This document shows, in pieces, positions 16,254 through 25,367 of a stretch of DNA of 64,000 bases. Source of the stretch: Streptomyces varsoviensis (GTDB lineage: Bacteria; Actinomycetota; Actinomycetes; Streptomycetales; Streptomycetaceae); contig NZ_JOBF01000023.1 of the NCBI RefSeq assembly GCF_000718635.1, positions 46,616 through 110,615 on the forward strand, written 5' to 3'. Under the pieces are notes generated by a model. That model was not told the origin of the DNA and did no database searches. It saw only the letters and a program-made list of their open reading frames with translations. The stretch's first letter is position 1; the number at the start of each line of letters is the position of its first letter. The position numbers were made by a program, and so were the translations under genes.

Positions 16254-17751
16254 CCTCCGTATACGCCTCCAGCGCGTACTTGCCCATCTCCCGCCCCCAG
16301 CCGCTCGCCTTGTAGCCGCCCCAAGGGGCCGCGCTGTCCGGGACCGGAGGCATGTTGACGAAGACCGCGCCGGCCCGGATGTCCGCGGCCAGGCGGTGGG
16401 CGGTCGTGAGATCCCTGGTCCACACCGCCGCGGCCAGGCCGTATTCGGTGTCGTTGGCGCGCGGACCCAGTTCCTCCGGGTCGTCGTAGGCCAGTACGGG
16501 CAGGACCGGGCCGAAGAGTTCGTCCCGTACGACCGACATGTCGTCGCGGACCCCCGCGAAGACCGTCGGGCGGTAGAAGTGGCCCTCCTCCAGCGCCCCG
16601 GCCGCGCGGGCGCCCCCGGTGACCACCTCCGCGCCCTCCGCGACGCCGCATCTGACGCCCGCGTCGACCTTGGCCAGGTGTTCCGCGCTGACCAGCGGGC
16701 CGATCTCGGTGGCCGGGTCCAGACCGGGGCCGAGCCGCAGGGCGGACGCGGCCGCGGCCAGCTTGGCCGTGAACTCGTCGACCCGTCGCCGGTCGACATA
16801 GAAGCGCGTGTACGCGGCGCAGACCTGGCCCGAGTTGAGCAGCGCGCCCCGCAGGTTGCCCTCGACCGCCGCGTCGATGTCGGCGTCCGCCGCGATGATG
16901 CTCGGGGCCTTGCCGCCCAGTTCCAGCGTGGGGCGCTTGAGGTTGTCGGCGCAGGCCCGCACGATCTCCCGGCCGACGGCCGTGGAACCCGTGAACGAGA
17001 CCTTGTCCACGCCCGCGTGCGCCACCAGCGCCCGGCCCGGCCCCGGGCCGCCCGTCAGCAGGTTCACCACGCCGGCCGGTACGCCCGCCCGCTCGATCAG
17101 CTCCACCAGCCGCACCGTGGTCAGCGGGGTCTGCTCGGCCGGCTTGACGATCACCGTGTTGCCGCAGGCCAGCGCGGGCGCGATCTTCCAGGCGGCGATC
17201 ATCAGCGGGAAGTTCCACGGCGTGATCAGCGCGCAGACCCCCACCGGCTCGCGCCGCGTGTAGTGCACCGTGTCCGGGAAGTTCACCGGCGCCACCGCGC
17301 CCTCGATCTTGGTGCACCACCCCGCGTAGTAGCGGAAGTGCTCCGCCGCCCCCGCGACGCTCACGCCCCGCGCCACGCCGATCGGCTGGCCCTGGTCGCG
17401 CGTCTCCAGCTCCGCCAGCTCCTGCGCGTGTTCCTCGATCAGCTCGGCCGTCCGCCACAGCAGCCGCGCCCGCTCCGCCGCCGAGATCCCCGCCCACGCC
17501 GGATCGGTCAGCGCCACCCGCGCCGCCGTCACCGCCGCGTCCACATCCGCCTCACCCGCCTCGGCCACCCACCCGGTCACCGCCCCGCTCGCCGGGTCAT
17601 GGCTCGCGAACCCCGCCCCGTCCGCCGCCTCCGTCCACCTGCCCCCTATCAGCAGGCGGGGCCGTATCTCTGCCTCAGCCAGCTTGATTTCCTTTTTCGC
17701 CTTCGCCGCCGCACCCGTCTTGGCCGCCTTCGTCGCCTTCTCTGTCCGCAT
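16225..17751 (-). CDS. NAD(P)-dependent aldehyde dehydrogenase
   Basis: Oxidises an aldehyde to a carboxylic acid. The 508-aa protein has a Lys-rich leader (residues 1-30) before the ALDH fold. Catalytic motifs are present: the nucleotide-binding FTGSTAVGRE, the general base in LELGGK and the nucleophilic Cys in SGQVCAAYTRF. ATG 17751 is chosen because GGAAGGAG lies 5 nt upstream. It lies 159 nt downstream of an AraC-family gene on the same strand. Next to a homoprotocatechuate operon, an arylacetaldehyde substrate (FeaB-like role) is attractive but inferred. Confidence 0.92.
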   Translation of the reverse strand: MRTEKATKAAKTGAAAKAKKEIKLAEAEIRPRLLIGGRWTEAADGAGFASHDPASGAVTGWVAEAGEADVDAAVTAARVALTDPAWAGISAAERARLLWRTAELIEEHAQELAELETRDQGQPIGVARGVSVAGAAEHFRYYAGWCTKIEGAVAPVNFPDTVHYTRREPVGVCALITPWNFPLMIAAWKIAPALACGNTVIVKPAEQTPLTTVRLVELIERAGVPAGVVNLLTGGPGPGRALVAHAGVDKVSFTGSTAVGREIVRACADNLKRPTLELGGKAPSIIAADADIDAAVEGNLRGALLNSGQVCAAYTRFYVDRRRVDEFTAKLAAAASALRLGPGLDPATEIGPLVSAEHLAKVDAGVRCGVAEGAEVVTGGARAAGALEEGHFYRPTVFAGVRDDMSVVRDELFGPVLPVLAYDDPEELGPRANDTEYGLAAAVWTRDLTTAHRLAADIRAGAVFVNMPPVPDSAAPWGGYKASGWGREMGKYALEAYTEVKGVWMHLG

Positions 17752-17910
17752 CTGGCTCCTTCCGTCTTCGGGTACGGGCCGCAGCGGTACGGGCCCGTCC
17801 CCAAGCCCCCGCCCCGGCCCCGGACCGTCGGCCCCGGCCCCCACCGCCAGCCTCCCGGCCAACGGCGCGCGGCACTTGACCGTGAGCGAACAGTCCTTGT
17901 CCACCGCCGC

Positions 17911-18972
17911 TCACACCCCGCGCGGCGGCCACCCCGCGCTGACCTCACCGACGACCGCGCCGACCTCACCGACGACCGCTCCGGTCTCGCCGGCCTCCCC
18001 CGCCCCGCCCGCCGCCAGCCGGAATTCGCGGGGGCTCGCCCCGTACGCCGCCCGGAACGACCGGCTGAAGTGCGCCGCGTCCGCGAAGCCCCAGCGGGAC
18101 GCGATCGCGCCCACCGGCCGGTGCGCCTGCAGCGGGTCGCGCAGATCGCGGCGGCAGTGCTCCAGGCGGCGCGCGCGGACCCAGGAGGAGACGGTCGTCC
18201 CCTGTGCCCGGAACAGCTTGTGCAGATAGCGCGTGGAGACGAAGTGCGCTGCGGCGATCGCGTCGGGGCCCAGGTCCGGTTCGCCCAAGTGCTGTTCGAT
18301 GAACGTGGTGATGCGCGCCAGCAGCGCCCGCCGCCCGGACGCGGGGTCGGAGCCGGCGCGGGCACCGCCCGGCTGGTGATCCCCCAACTGGTCCGCGACC
18401 AGCGTGGCCAGCAGGTCCACGATGTTGTCCGCGAGCCGTACGCCGCCGGTCCGCTCGTACTCCTCCAGATGCCCGGCCAGCCGCAGCAGCAGTGCGGAGA
18501 CCAGTGCGCCCATGCCCTGCCGCCCGGAGACGCGTACGGCCGTGAGCCGGGCCACGTCCCGCGGCGGGATGCGCAGCAGCGGGCGGGGGAGCATCAGCAC
18601 CAGTTGGCGGTAGCTGTCGTCGAAGGCGAGCGTGTACGGGCGGGTGGTGTCGTACACCGCGAAGTCGCCGGGCGCGAGCGGGGCTTCGCGGCCGTCCTGG
18701 GTGAGCACGCAGTCGCCGCGCAGTTGGAGGCCGAGCTTGAAGTAGTCCTCCGTGGAGGCGGCGATGGCGCGCGGTGTGCGGTGCACCGCGTGCGCGGTGG
18801 CGGCGATCTCGGTGACCTGGAGTTCGCCCAGCCGTACGCCGTGCAGCTCGCCCTGGAAGGGGCCCGCGCCCGGGTCCGCCCGCAGCGGCACGAACGCGTC
18901 GCAGATGACGCTGCGCCAGTAGTCGAAGCGCTCGGCCGCCGACAGGCCGGCCGTGCGCAGGGTCAGTGACAC
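17911..18972 (-). CDS. AraC-family regulator (AraC_binding_2 type, FeaR-like)
   Basis: A 353-aa regulator. The N-terminal cupin-like AraC_binding_2 domain (residues about 15-190; AERFDYWRSVICDAFVPL, then PGDFAVYDTTRPYTLAF) precedes a C-terminal double helix-turn-helix (about 225-330; TRYLHKLFRAQG, then RWGFADAAHFSRSFRAAYG). GTG 18972 is preferred for its GGGAGG Shine-Dalgarno; ATG 19008 is an upstream alternative. FeaR has this architecture and controls phenylacetaldehyde dehydrogenase. Here the downstream gene is an aldehyde dehydrogenase and the divergent operon is for arylacetate cleavage, so it probably controls one or both. Confidence 0.9.
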   Translation of the reverse strand: MSLTLRTAGLSAAERFDYWRSVICDAFVPLRADPGAGPFQGELHGVRLGELQVTEIAATAHAVHRTPRAIAASTEDYFKLGLQLRGDCVLTQDGREAPLAPGDFAVYDTTRPYTLAFDDSYRQLVLMLPRPLLRIPPRDVARLTAVRVSGRQGMGALVSALLLRLAGHLEEYERTGGVRLADNIVDLLATLVADQLGDHQPGGARAGSDPASGRRALLARITTFIEQHLGEPDLGPDAIAAAHFVSTRYLHKLFRAQGTTVSSWVRARRLEHCRRDLRDPLQAHRPVGAIASRWGFADAAHFSRSFRAAYGASPREFRLAAGGAGEAGETGAVVGEVGAVVGEVSAGWPPRGV

Positions 18973-19179
18973 GGCGCCTCCCACCAGGAGCGTGCATGCC
19001 CCGGCCATGCTGCCGCCAGGTGTCGCCGTTGCCAAGAGCGAGTGGCCGGGCGGCGTTCGCTGCCGGGCAAAGGGTGTGCGTTCTCGGACAAGAAGCCTCC
19101 GGCCGCCTCCCGCAGACTCGGGACCGTACGCCCCCGTCTTCGGCCTTCCCACGGTGCCTCGACATACCGGAGCCGCCCC

Positions 19180-20769
19180 ATGCCCCACCCGCTCGGGTCC
19201 GCCCCCGGCAAGATCGTCGCCGTTCACCTCAACTACCGCTCCCGCGCCGCCGAACGCGACCGCCACCCCCGCTTCCCCTCCTACTTCCTCAAGCCCCCCA
19301 CCTCGCTCGCCGGCAGCGGCGACCCGCTGACCCGGCCCCAGGGGTGCGGCCTGATGGTCTTCGAGGGCGAGATCGCGCTGGTGCTCGGCGAGCGGGTACG
19401 GCAGGCGGCCCCGGAGTCGGCCTGGTCGTACGTCCGGTGGGTGACCGCCGCCAACGACGCGGGCGTGTACGACCTGCGCCACGCCGACGGCGGCTCCAAC
19501 CTGCGCAGCAAGGGAGCCGACGGCTACACCCCCATCGGCCCCCGGCTGCTCGACGCCCGCGCCCTGGACCCGGCCGCGCTGCGCCTGCGCACCTGGGTCA
19601 ACGGGGCGCCCGTACAGGACGACACCAGCGGCGATCTGCTCTTCCCCTTCGCCCAACTGATCGCCGACCTCTCCCGCACCATCACCCTGGAACCCGGCGA
19701 CGTCCTCCTCACCGGCACCCCGAGCGGCGCGAGCGTCGTCACGCCGGGCGACCTGGTGGCGGTGGAAGTCACCAGCGCCGACGGGCAGTCCACCGGCCGT
19801 CTCGCCAACCGCGTCGTAGCGGCGGACGCCCCCCTGGCCGACTTCGGCGCGCTGCCGAACCCGCGGCCGGAGGACCGGACCGCTGCTTACGGGCGTACGA
19901 GCGCGTACGGACGTAAGGGTGGCGCGTACGGGCGTAAGGGCGGCGCGTACGGAGGCGGGAGCGGGGGCGCGTACGGAGGCGGGAGCGGGGACGCGTACGA
20001 GAGCGATGGCGCGGGCCCGTACGCCGCCCGCCCCTTCACCCTCCCCGCCCCCCAACGCGCCGCCCTGGAGTCCCTCTCCGTCGCCACGCTCGCCTCCCAA
20101 CTGCGCAAACGCGGCTACGACGGCTTCTTCGTGGACGGGGTGCGGCCCACCCGCCCCGAGCTGAAGCTGGTCGGGGTGGCCCGTACGCTCCGGTTCCTGC
20201 CGCTGCGCGAGGATCTGGCGCCGGAGCGCGGCGGGGGCATGAACGCGCAGAAGCGTGCCGTGGAGTCCGTACGCCCCGGAGAGGTGCTGGTCGTGGACGC
20301 GCGGCGGGAGGCGGACGCGGGGACGCTCGGGGACATCCTGGCGCTGCGCGCGCTCCGGCGCGGGGCCGCGGGCATCGTCACGGACGGCGGGCTGCGGGAC
20401 AGCGCCGCGGTGGCCGCGCTGGACATCCCGGTGTACCGCGGTTCCGTGCACCCGGCGGTGCTGGGCCGGCGCCACATCCCCTGGGACACGGACACGCCGA
20501 TCGCCTGCGGCAACGCCCTCGTACGGCCGGGCGACGTGCTGGTCGGCGACGCCGACGGGGTGGTCGTGCTGCCGCCGCGCCTGCTGCCCGAACTGATCGC
20601 CGACGCGCGGGAGCAGGAGCTTCAGGAGGAGTTCATCACCGAACGCGTCGCCGCGGGCGCCGGCGTCGAAGGGCTCTATCCGCTGGGCCCCGACTGGCAT
20701 GCTGAGTACGAGCGTTGGCGCGCCCGGCGGCGTCGGAGCGGCGAACGGTCGAAGGAGGCGGCACAGTGA
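19180..20769 (+). CDS. Fumarylacetoacetate-hydrolase/RraA-like fusion (HpaG-type isomerase/decarboxylase plus aldolase-like domain)
   Basis: A bifunctional 529-aa protein. The N-terminal FAH domain (residues about 8-215) has the family segments TAANDAGVYDLR and GDVLLTGTPSGASVV, as in HpaG enzymes that decarboxylate and isomerise the ring-cleavage product of homoprotocatechuate. The C-terminal domain (about 300-500) is RraA/HMG-aldolase-like, with IVTDGGLRDSAAVAALDIPV. The two are joined by a Gly/Tyr repeat linker encoded by a CGTACGGGC minisatellite. ATG 19180 is taken as the start by homology. The stop overlaps the next gene's GTG. The RraA part may catalyse the late aldol cleavage of the pathway; this is inference. 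Confidence 0.87.
   Translation: MPHPLGSAPGKIVAVHLNYRSRAAERDRHPRFPSYFLKPPTSLAGSGDPLTRPQGCGLMVFEGEIALVLGERVRQAAPESAWSYVRWVTAANDAGVYDLRHADGGSNLRSKGADGYTPIGPRLLDARALDPAALRLRTWVNGAPVQDDTSGDLLFPFAQLIADLSRTITLEPGDVLLTGTPSGASVVTPGDLVAVEVTSADGQSTGRLANRVVAADAPLADFGALPNPRPEDRTAAYGRTSAYGRKGGAYGRKGGAYGGGSGGAYGGGSGDAYESDGAGPYAARPFTLPAPQRAALESLSVATLASQLRKRGYDGFFVDGVRPTRPELKLVGVARTLRFLPLREDLAPERGGGMNAQKRAVESVRPGEVLVVDARREADAGTLGDILALRALRRGAAGIVTDGGLRDSAAVAALDIPVYRGSVHPAVLGRRHIPWDTDTPIACGNALVRPGDVLVGDADGVVVLPPRLLPELIADAREQELQEEFITERVAAGAGVEGLYPLGPDWHAEYERWRARRRRSGERSKEAAQ
19885..20012. repeat. CGTACGG-type repeat encoding the FAH/RraA linker
   Basis: The units GGCGCGTACGGGCGTAAG and GGCGCGTACGGAGGCGGGAGC are tandemly repeated. 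They encode AYGRKGG and AYGGGSGG linker repeats without breaking the frame. The core matches the intergenic array at 39859-40051. Confidence 0.75.
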
Positions 20770-21683
20770 GGTTCCGCAGCGATCCGCGGCGCGTGCGGGG
20801 GTCCATCGCCCCCGTCGTCACCCCCTTCGGGGAGGACGGCGCGCTCGACCTCGACGGGCTGCGCGCCCTCGTGAACTGGCAGCTCGACTCCGGCTCCCAC
20901 GCCATCTCGGTGGGCGGCTCCACCGGCGAGCCCGGCGCCCTGCGCACCGCCGAACGCGTCGCGGTCATGGAGGCCGCGGCCGAGGCCGTCGCCGACCGGG
21001 CGCCGTTCGTGCCCGGCACGGGCTCGGCGCGCCTCGACGAGACCATGGAGCTGACCGCCGCCGCCCGCGACCTGGGGGCGGACGCGGCGCTGGTGATCAC
21101 CCCGTACTACGCGCGGCCGACGCAGGAGGCCCTTTACCGCTGGTACGCGGCCATCGCGAAGGAGTTCCCCGACCTGCCGCTGATCGTCTACAACGTGCCC
21201 TCGCGCACCGCCGTCGACATCGCGCCGGAGACCGTGGCCCGGCTGTTCTTCGACTTCGAGAACGTCGTCGGCGTCAAGGAGACCACCAAGGACTTCGAGC
21301 ACTTCTCCCGCACGTACCGCGCCTGCGGCCGCGAACTGCTGATGTGGTCCGGCATCGAACTGCTCTGCCTGCCGCTCCTCGCGCTCGGCGGCGCGGGCTT
21401 CGTCTCCGCCCTCGCCAACATCGCGCCCGCGCCCGTGGCCCGGATGTACGAGCTGTGGGAGGCGGGCGACCACGAGGGCGCGCGCGAACTGCACTACCGG
21501 TTGCACCCGCTGGTCGATCTGCTCTTCGTGGAGACCAATCCGGCTCCCGCCAAGTGGGTGCTGGCCGACGCCGGGCTGCTGGCGTCGGCCCATGTCCGTA
21601 CGCCGCTGATCCAGCCGACCGAGGCCGGCGTGGCCCGCATCCGGGAACTGCGCGCGGCCGGCGCCGACCTGCTCTCTTTCTGA
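20766..21683 (+). CDS. DapA/DHDPS-family aldolase or dehydratase (homoprotocatechuate operon)
   Basis: A 305-aa Schiff-base TIM-barrel enzyme of the dihydrodipicolinate synthase superfamily. Motifs are SVGGSTGEPGALR (substrate loop), LVITPYYARPTQE with the active-site Tyr, and the Schiff-base Lys in GVKETTKDF. The GTG start overlaps the upstream stop (GTGA) and has a strong GAAGGAGG. True DapA works in lysine synthesis, but this copy lies inside a catabolic operon. It more likely acts on a pathway oxo-acid, for example as an HpaI/HpaH-type step. The exact reaction is not settled by sequence. Confidence 0.88.
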   Translation: MRFRSDPRRVRGSIAPVVTPFGEDGALDLDGLRALVNWQLDSGSHAISVGGSTGEPGALRTAERVAVMEAAAEAVADRAPFVPGTGSARLDETMELTAAARDLGADAALVITPYYARPTQEALYRWYAAIAKEFPDLPLIVYNVPSRTAVDIAPETVARLFFDFENVVGVKETTKDFEHFSRTYRACGRELLMWSGIELLCLPLLALGGAGFVSALANIAPAPVARMYELWEAGDHEGARELHYRLHPLVDLLFVETNPAPAKWVLADAGLLASAHVRTPLIQPTEAGVARIRELRAAGADLLSF

Positions 21684-21784
21684 TGCCGCTCGGTGCCGGT
21701 CGCCCCAGCCGTCCCCGCTGCCCCAGCCGCCCCGCCGTACCTCTCGTCCCCACCGTCCCCATCACGCCTACGGGAGTGACCGTC

Positions 21785-23296
21785 ATGACCGCCGCCGCCC
21801 CTCGTACCCCGGCCGACCTGCCCAAGCTCATCCGCCACTACATCGCCGGCGTCCATGTCGAGTCCGCCGACGGGCGTACGTTCGCCAACGCCGACCCGGC
21901 GACCAACCGCCCGTACTGCGAGGTCGCCGCAGGCGGGCGCCGCGATGTCGAGGCGGCGGTGGCGGCGGCCGGGGAGGCGTTCGCGCGCGGGCCGTGGCCC
22001 CGGATGAGCGCGCGCGAGCGCGGCCGGGTGCTGTGCCGGATCGCGGAGGGCATCGAGGCGCGCGAGGAGCGGCTGGCCGAGCTGGAGTCCTTCGACACGG
22101 GGCTGCCCATCACGCAGGCGCGCGGGCAGGCGCGCCGGGCCGCCGAGAACTTCCGCTACTTCGCGGACGTGATCAACGCGCTGCACGAGGCCGCTTTCCG
22201 TACATCCGCGCAGGTCGGCTACGTCATCCGGAAGCCGGTGGGGGTGGCCGGGCTGATCACGCCGTGGAACACCCCGTTCATGCTGGAGAGCTGGAAACTC
22301 GCGCCCGCTCTGGCCGCGGGCTGCGCCGTCGTGCTCAAGCCCGCCGAGTTCACCCCGCTCTCCGCCTCCATGTGGCCGCGGATCATGGCGGAGGCCGGGC
22401 TGCCCGCCGGGGTCTTCAACATGGTGCACGGCCTGGGGGAGACGGCGGGCGCGGCCCTCGTCGAGCACCCGGACGTACCGCTGATCTCCTTCACCGGCGA
22501 GACCGCCACCGGGCGGGGGATCATGCGCGCGGCGGCCGAGGGGCTCAAGGGGCTGTCGATGGAGCTGGGCGGCAAGTCGCCGTGCGTGGTCTTCGCCGAC
22601 GCCGATCTGGGGGCGGCCGTGGACGGCGCGCTGTTCGGGGTCTACTCCCTCAACGGCGAGCGCTGTACCGCGGGTTCGCGGATTCTGGTGGAGGAGTCGG
22701 TCTATCCGGAGTTCGTCGCCCGGTTCGCGGAGCGCGCCGACCGTACGCGCGTCGGGCGCCCCGACGACCCGGCCACCGAGATCGGCGCGCTCGTACACCC
22801 CGAGCACTACGAGCGGGTCCTCGGGTACGTGGCCGCGGGCCGCAAGCAGGGCGCGCGCCTGGTCGCGGGCGGCGAACGCCCCGCCCACCTGCCGGACGGC
22901 AACTACCTGGCCGCCACCGCCTTCGCCGACGTCACTCCGGACATGCGGATCTGGCGGGAGGAGATCTTCGGCCCGATCGCCGCGATCGCCCCCTTCCGGG
23001 ACGAGGAGGACGCCGTGCGGCTGGCCAACGACACGCCGTACGGGCTGGCCGGCTACGTATGGACCACCGACCTGGCGCGCGGCCACCGGGTGGCCCAGGC
23101 CATCGACGCCGGGATGGTCTGGCTCAACTCCCACAACGTCCGCGACCTGCGCACACCGTTCGGCGGCGGCAAGGCGTCCGGGGTGGGCCGGGAGGGCGGC
23201 GAGAGCAGCATCGACTTCTATACGGAGCGGCAGCTCGTGTCGGTGGCGCTGGGCGATACGAAGGTGCCGCGCTTCGGGAGCGCGGACGATGACTGA
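21785..23296 (+). CDS. hpaE: 5-carboxymethyl-2-hydroxymuconate semialdehyde dehydrogenase
   Basis: Oxidises the ring-fission semialdehyde produced by HpaD. The protein is 503 aa, the usual length for HpaE. It has the ALDH motifs FTGETATGRG, LELGGKSPCVVFADAD and the nucleophile region LNGERCTAGSR. The last features in particular, and the start IRHYIAGVHVES, resemble HpaE more than the aldehyde dehydrogenase at 16225. ATG 21785 follows GGGAGTGA. Its 3' end overlaps hpaD by 8 nt. Gene order FAH, DapA, hpaE, hpaD supports the assignment. Confidence 0.9.
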   Translation: MTAAAPRTPADLPKLIRHYIAGVHVESADGRTFANADPATNRPYCEVAAGGRRDVEAAVAAAGEAFARGPWPRMSARERGRVLCRIAEGIEAREERLAELESFDTGLPITQARGQARRAAENFRYFADVINALHEAAFRTSAQVGYVIRKPVGVAGLITPWNTPFMLESWKLAPALAAGCAVVLKPAEFTPLSASMWPRIMAEAGLPAGVFNMVHGLGETAGAALVEHPDVPLISFTGETATGRGIMRAAAEGLKGLSMELGGKSPCVVFADADLGAAVDGALFGVYSLNGERCTAGSRILVEESVYPEFVARFAERADRTRVGRPDDPATEIGALVHPEHYERVLGYVAAGRKQGARLVAGGERPAHLPDGNYLAATAFADVTPDMRIWREEIFGPIAAIAPFRDEEDAVRLANDTPYGLAGYVWTTDLARGHRVAQAIDAGMVWLNSHNVRDLRTPFGGGKASGVGREGGESSIDFYTERQLVSVALGDTKVPRFGSADDD

Positions 23297-24383
23297 CGGT
23301 ACGGGGGCGGGGGCGGGGGCGGGGAGCGACCGTTCGGGCGCGGGGGCGGGGCCTCGGGCGACCGAGGAGGCCGCCGGCCGTGAACTCCCGCCCCCACCCG
23401 ACGTGGTGCGCTCCGGCTACGCCGAACTCGTCGTCACCGACCTCGACCGGGCCCGCTGGTTCTGGGCCGACGTGCTGGGCCTGTACGTCCAGTACGAGGA
23501 CGACGACCGCCTCTGCCTGCGCGGTACGGACGAGCTGACGCACCACTGCCTGGTGCTGCGCGCGGGCGCGGCGGCGGCCCTGGACCACCTCGCGTACCGG
23601 GTGCGGACCGAGGCCGACGTGGAGCGGGCGGCCGCGTACTTCACGGCGCTCGGCAGGCCCGTGCGCCGGGTGCCGCAGGGGGAGGGGACGCGCGGGGTGG
23701 GTGACGCCGTGCGGGTCCTCGACCCGCTGGGGTTCCCCGTGGAGTTCTTCCACGGCATCGAGCGCGGCGAGCGGCTGATCCAGCGCTACGACCTGCGGCG
23801 CGGCGCGGAGATCGCCCGCCTCGACCACTTCAACATCTGCACCCCGGACGTCCCGGCGGCCTACGCGCACTACACCGCGCTCGGCTTCGGCTGCTCCGAG
23901 ACCATCGAGGGCGACGCGCACGAGCTGTACGCGGCCTGGATGTACCGCAAGCAGACCGTCCACGACATCGCCTTCACCGGCGGTGCCGGCCCCCGCCTGC
24001 ACCACCTGGGCCTCGCCACCCACGAATCCCACCAGGTGCTGCGCACCGCCGACCTGCTCGGCGCGCTGCGCCAGGAACACCACATCGAACGCGGCCCCGG
24101 CCGGCACGGCGTCTCCAACGCCTTCTACCTCTACCTCCGCGACCCCGACGGCCACCGCGTCGAGATCTACACCTCCGACTACTACACCGGCGACCCCGAC
24201 CACGAGACCTACCGCTGGAGCGTCCACGACGACCGCCGCCGCGACTTCTGGGGCAACGCCGTCATCGAGTCCTGGTACAAGGAGGCCACCCCCGTCCTCG
24301 ACCTCGACGGCCACACCCAGCCCATCGGCCAAACCCTGCTGGACGAGTCCGCGGCAAGAGTGGGAGCCGACGGCCTGGGCTGA
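23289..24383 (+). CDS. hpaD: 3,4-dihydroxyphenylacetate 2,3-dioxygenase (extradiol)
   Basis: A vicinal-oxygen-chelate extradiol dioxygenase that opens the homoprotocatechuate ring. The 364-aa protein has a low-complexity N-terminus (1-35), then two VOC modules. Metal ligands by family pattern are His180 (RLDHFN), His238 or His239 (LHHLG) and Glu292 (HRVEIYTSDYYTG). The end segment GVSNAFYLYLRDPDGHRVEIY is very like the Arthrobacter/Brevibacterium enzyme. It is the last gene of the operon and overlaps hpaE by 8 nt. No 4-hydroxyphenylacetate hydroxylase gene is seen in the window. Confidence 0.93.
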   Translation: MTDGTGAGAGAGSDRSGAGAGPRATEEAAGRELPPPPDVVRSGYAELVVTDLDRARWFWADVLGLYVQYEDDDRLCLRGTDELTHHCLVLRAGAAAALDHLAYRVRTEADVERAAAYFTALGRPVRRVPQGEGTRGVGDAVRVLDPLGFPVEFFHGIERGERLIQRYDLRRGAEIARLDHFNICTPDVPAAYAHYTALGFGCSETIEGDAHELYAAWMYRKQTVHDIAFTGGAGPRLHHLGLATHESHQVLRTADLLGALRQEHHIERGPGRHGVSNAFYLYLRDPDGHRVEIYTSDYYTGDPDHETYRWSVHDDRRRDFWGNAVIESWYKEATPVLDLDGHTQPIGQTLLDESAARVGADGLG

Positions 24384-24466
24384 GCGGCCCAGCCGTCGAA
24401 GCGTCTCCCCACGGCCGGGCCCTCCTTTCGAGCGGGCGGTCGTCGGCTGCCTGAACTGTGCGGCTG

Positions 24467-25273
24467 TTACGGCCCGCCCGGCTGGGGCCGTTCCGTTGTT
24501 TCCCGTTCGCCGCGTACGTGGCGCAGGTGGTGGCGGATGAGGGGTTCGATGGGGGATTCGTCGCTGGTGGAGGGGCCGGTGGAGAGGGTGGTGGAGATGG
24601 CGGCGAGGAGTTCGCGGTGTTCGTGGGCCCAGGCGGGAAGGAGGCCGCGTTCGGCGAGGGTTTCGAGGCCGTAGAGGCGGGTCTGGTCGCGGAGGTTGGC
24701 GATGGTTTCGGTGAGGCGTCGGTTGCCGTTGAGGGCGAGGAGGGTGAGGTGGAAGCGGCGGTCGGCGTCGAGGAAGGCGGGGACGTCGCCGTCGTGGGCG
24801 GCGGTCTCGATCTCGGTGGCGAGGGCGGAGAGTTCGGCGAGGTCTGCGGGGCGGGCGCGGCGGGCGGCTCGTACGGTGGCGGGGACCTCCAGGAGGAGGC
24901 GCATGTCGTAGATCTCGTCGAGGTCTTCGTCGCTCATCGCCACGACGCGGAAGCCGCGGTTGCGTACGGGCTCCAGCAGCCCCTGGTTGACCAGGGTCAG
25001 CATCGCCTCGCGGACCGGGCTGCTCGACACGCCGAGCTTGGCGGCGAGCGCCGACGCCGAGTAGATGTCGCCCGAGCGGATCTCGCCGGACACCATGGCC
25101 TGCCGGATAACGGCGAGGCACTGTTCGCGCAGGCTGACATGGCGCAGCCGCGCGGGCTCCGGGCGGGCCGGCGGCCGTGGCCGGGCGGGTTTCGACGGCT
25201 CCGACGGCTCCGACGGCGCCGGCGGCTCCGACGCCGGTTCTGATGCCCTCAACGGTTCCCCGCCCATGTCCAT
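24467..25273 (-). CDS. GntR-family (FCD subfamily) regulator
   Basis: A 268-aa regulator. A Pro/Glu/Ala-rich leader (to residue 42) precedes a GntR winged helix (SASALAAKLGVSSSPVREAM) and an all-helical FCD ligand domain with DEIYDMRLLLEVPA and the metal-site-like FHLTLLALNGN. ATG 25273 is preferred behind AGGGGAGG; TTG 25294 is less likely. It is convergent with hpaD and divergent from the molybdopterin oxidoreductase. A near-perfect palindrome lies between the two divergent starts, so it probably represses that gene and itself. Confidence 0.92.
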   Translation of the reverse strand: MDMGGEPLRASEPASEPPAPSEPSEPSKPARPRPPARPEPARLRHVSLREQCLAVIRQAMVSGEIRSGDIYSASALAAKLGVSSSPVREAMLTLVNQGLLEPVRNRGFRVVAMSDEDLDEIYDMRLLLEVPATVRAARRARPADLAELSALATEIETAAHDGDVPAFLDADRRFHLTLLALNGNRRLTETIANLRDQTRLYGLETLAERGLLPAWAHEHRELLAAISTTLSTGPSTSDESPIEPLIRHHLRHVRGERETTERPQPGGP

Positions 25274-25333
25274 TTCCCTGCCTCCCCTTGACAAGCCCGT
25301 CGTAAGGGTCGCAGCCTACCTGCGAGCCATCAT

Positions 25334-25349
25334 CGGTCACCGGTAACCG
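25334..25349. promoter_or_regulatory. Candidate GntR operator palindrome
   Basis: CGGTCACCGGTAACCG is an inverted repeat with one mismatched pair (arms CGGT-n-ACC / GGT-n-ACCG). It lies 19 bp before the start of the molybdopterin oxidoreductase and 61 bp before the GntR start, a typical operator position. Confidence 0.55.
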
Positions 25350-25367
25350 ACTACCGAAGGGTAATTT

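Noticed and set aside
20766..21683. Lysine-pathway DapA
   Set aside because: It is embedded by a stop/start overlap in a catabolic operon with hpaE and hpaD; a pathway-specific role is more likely than housekeeping lysine synthesis.
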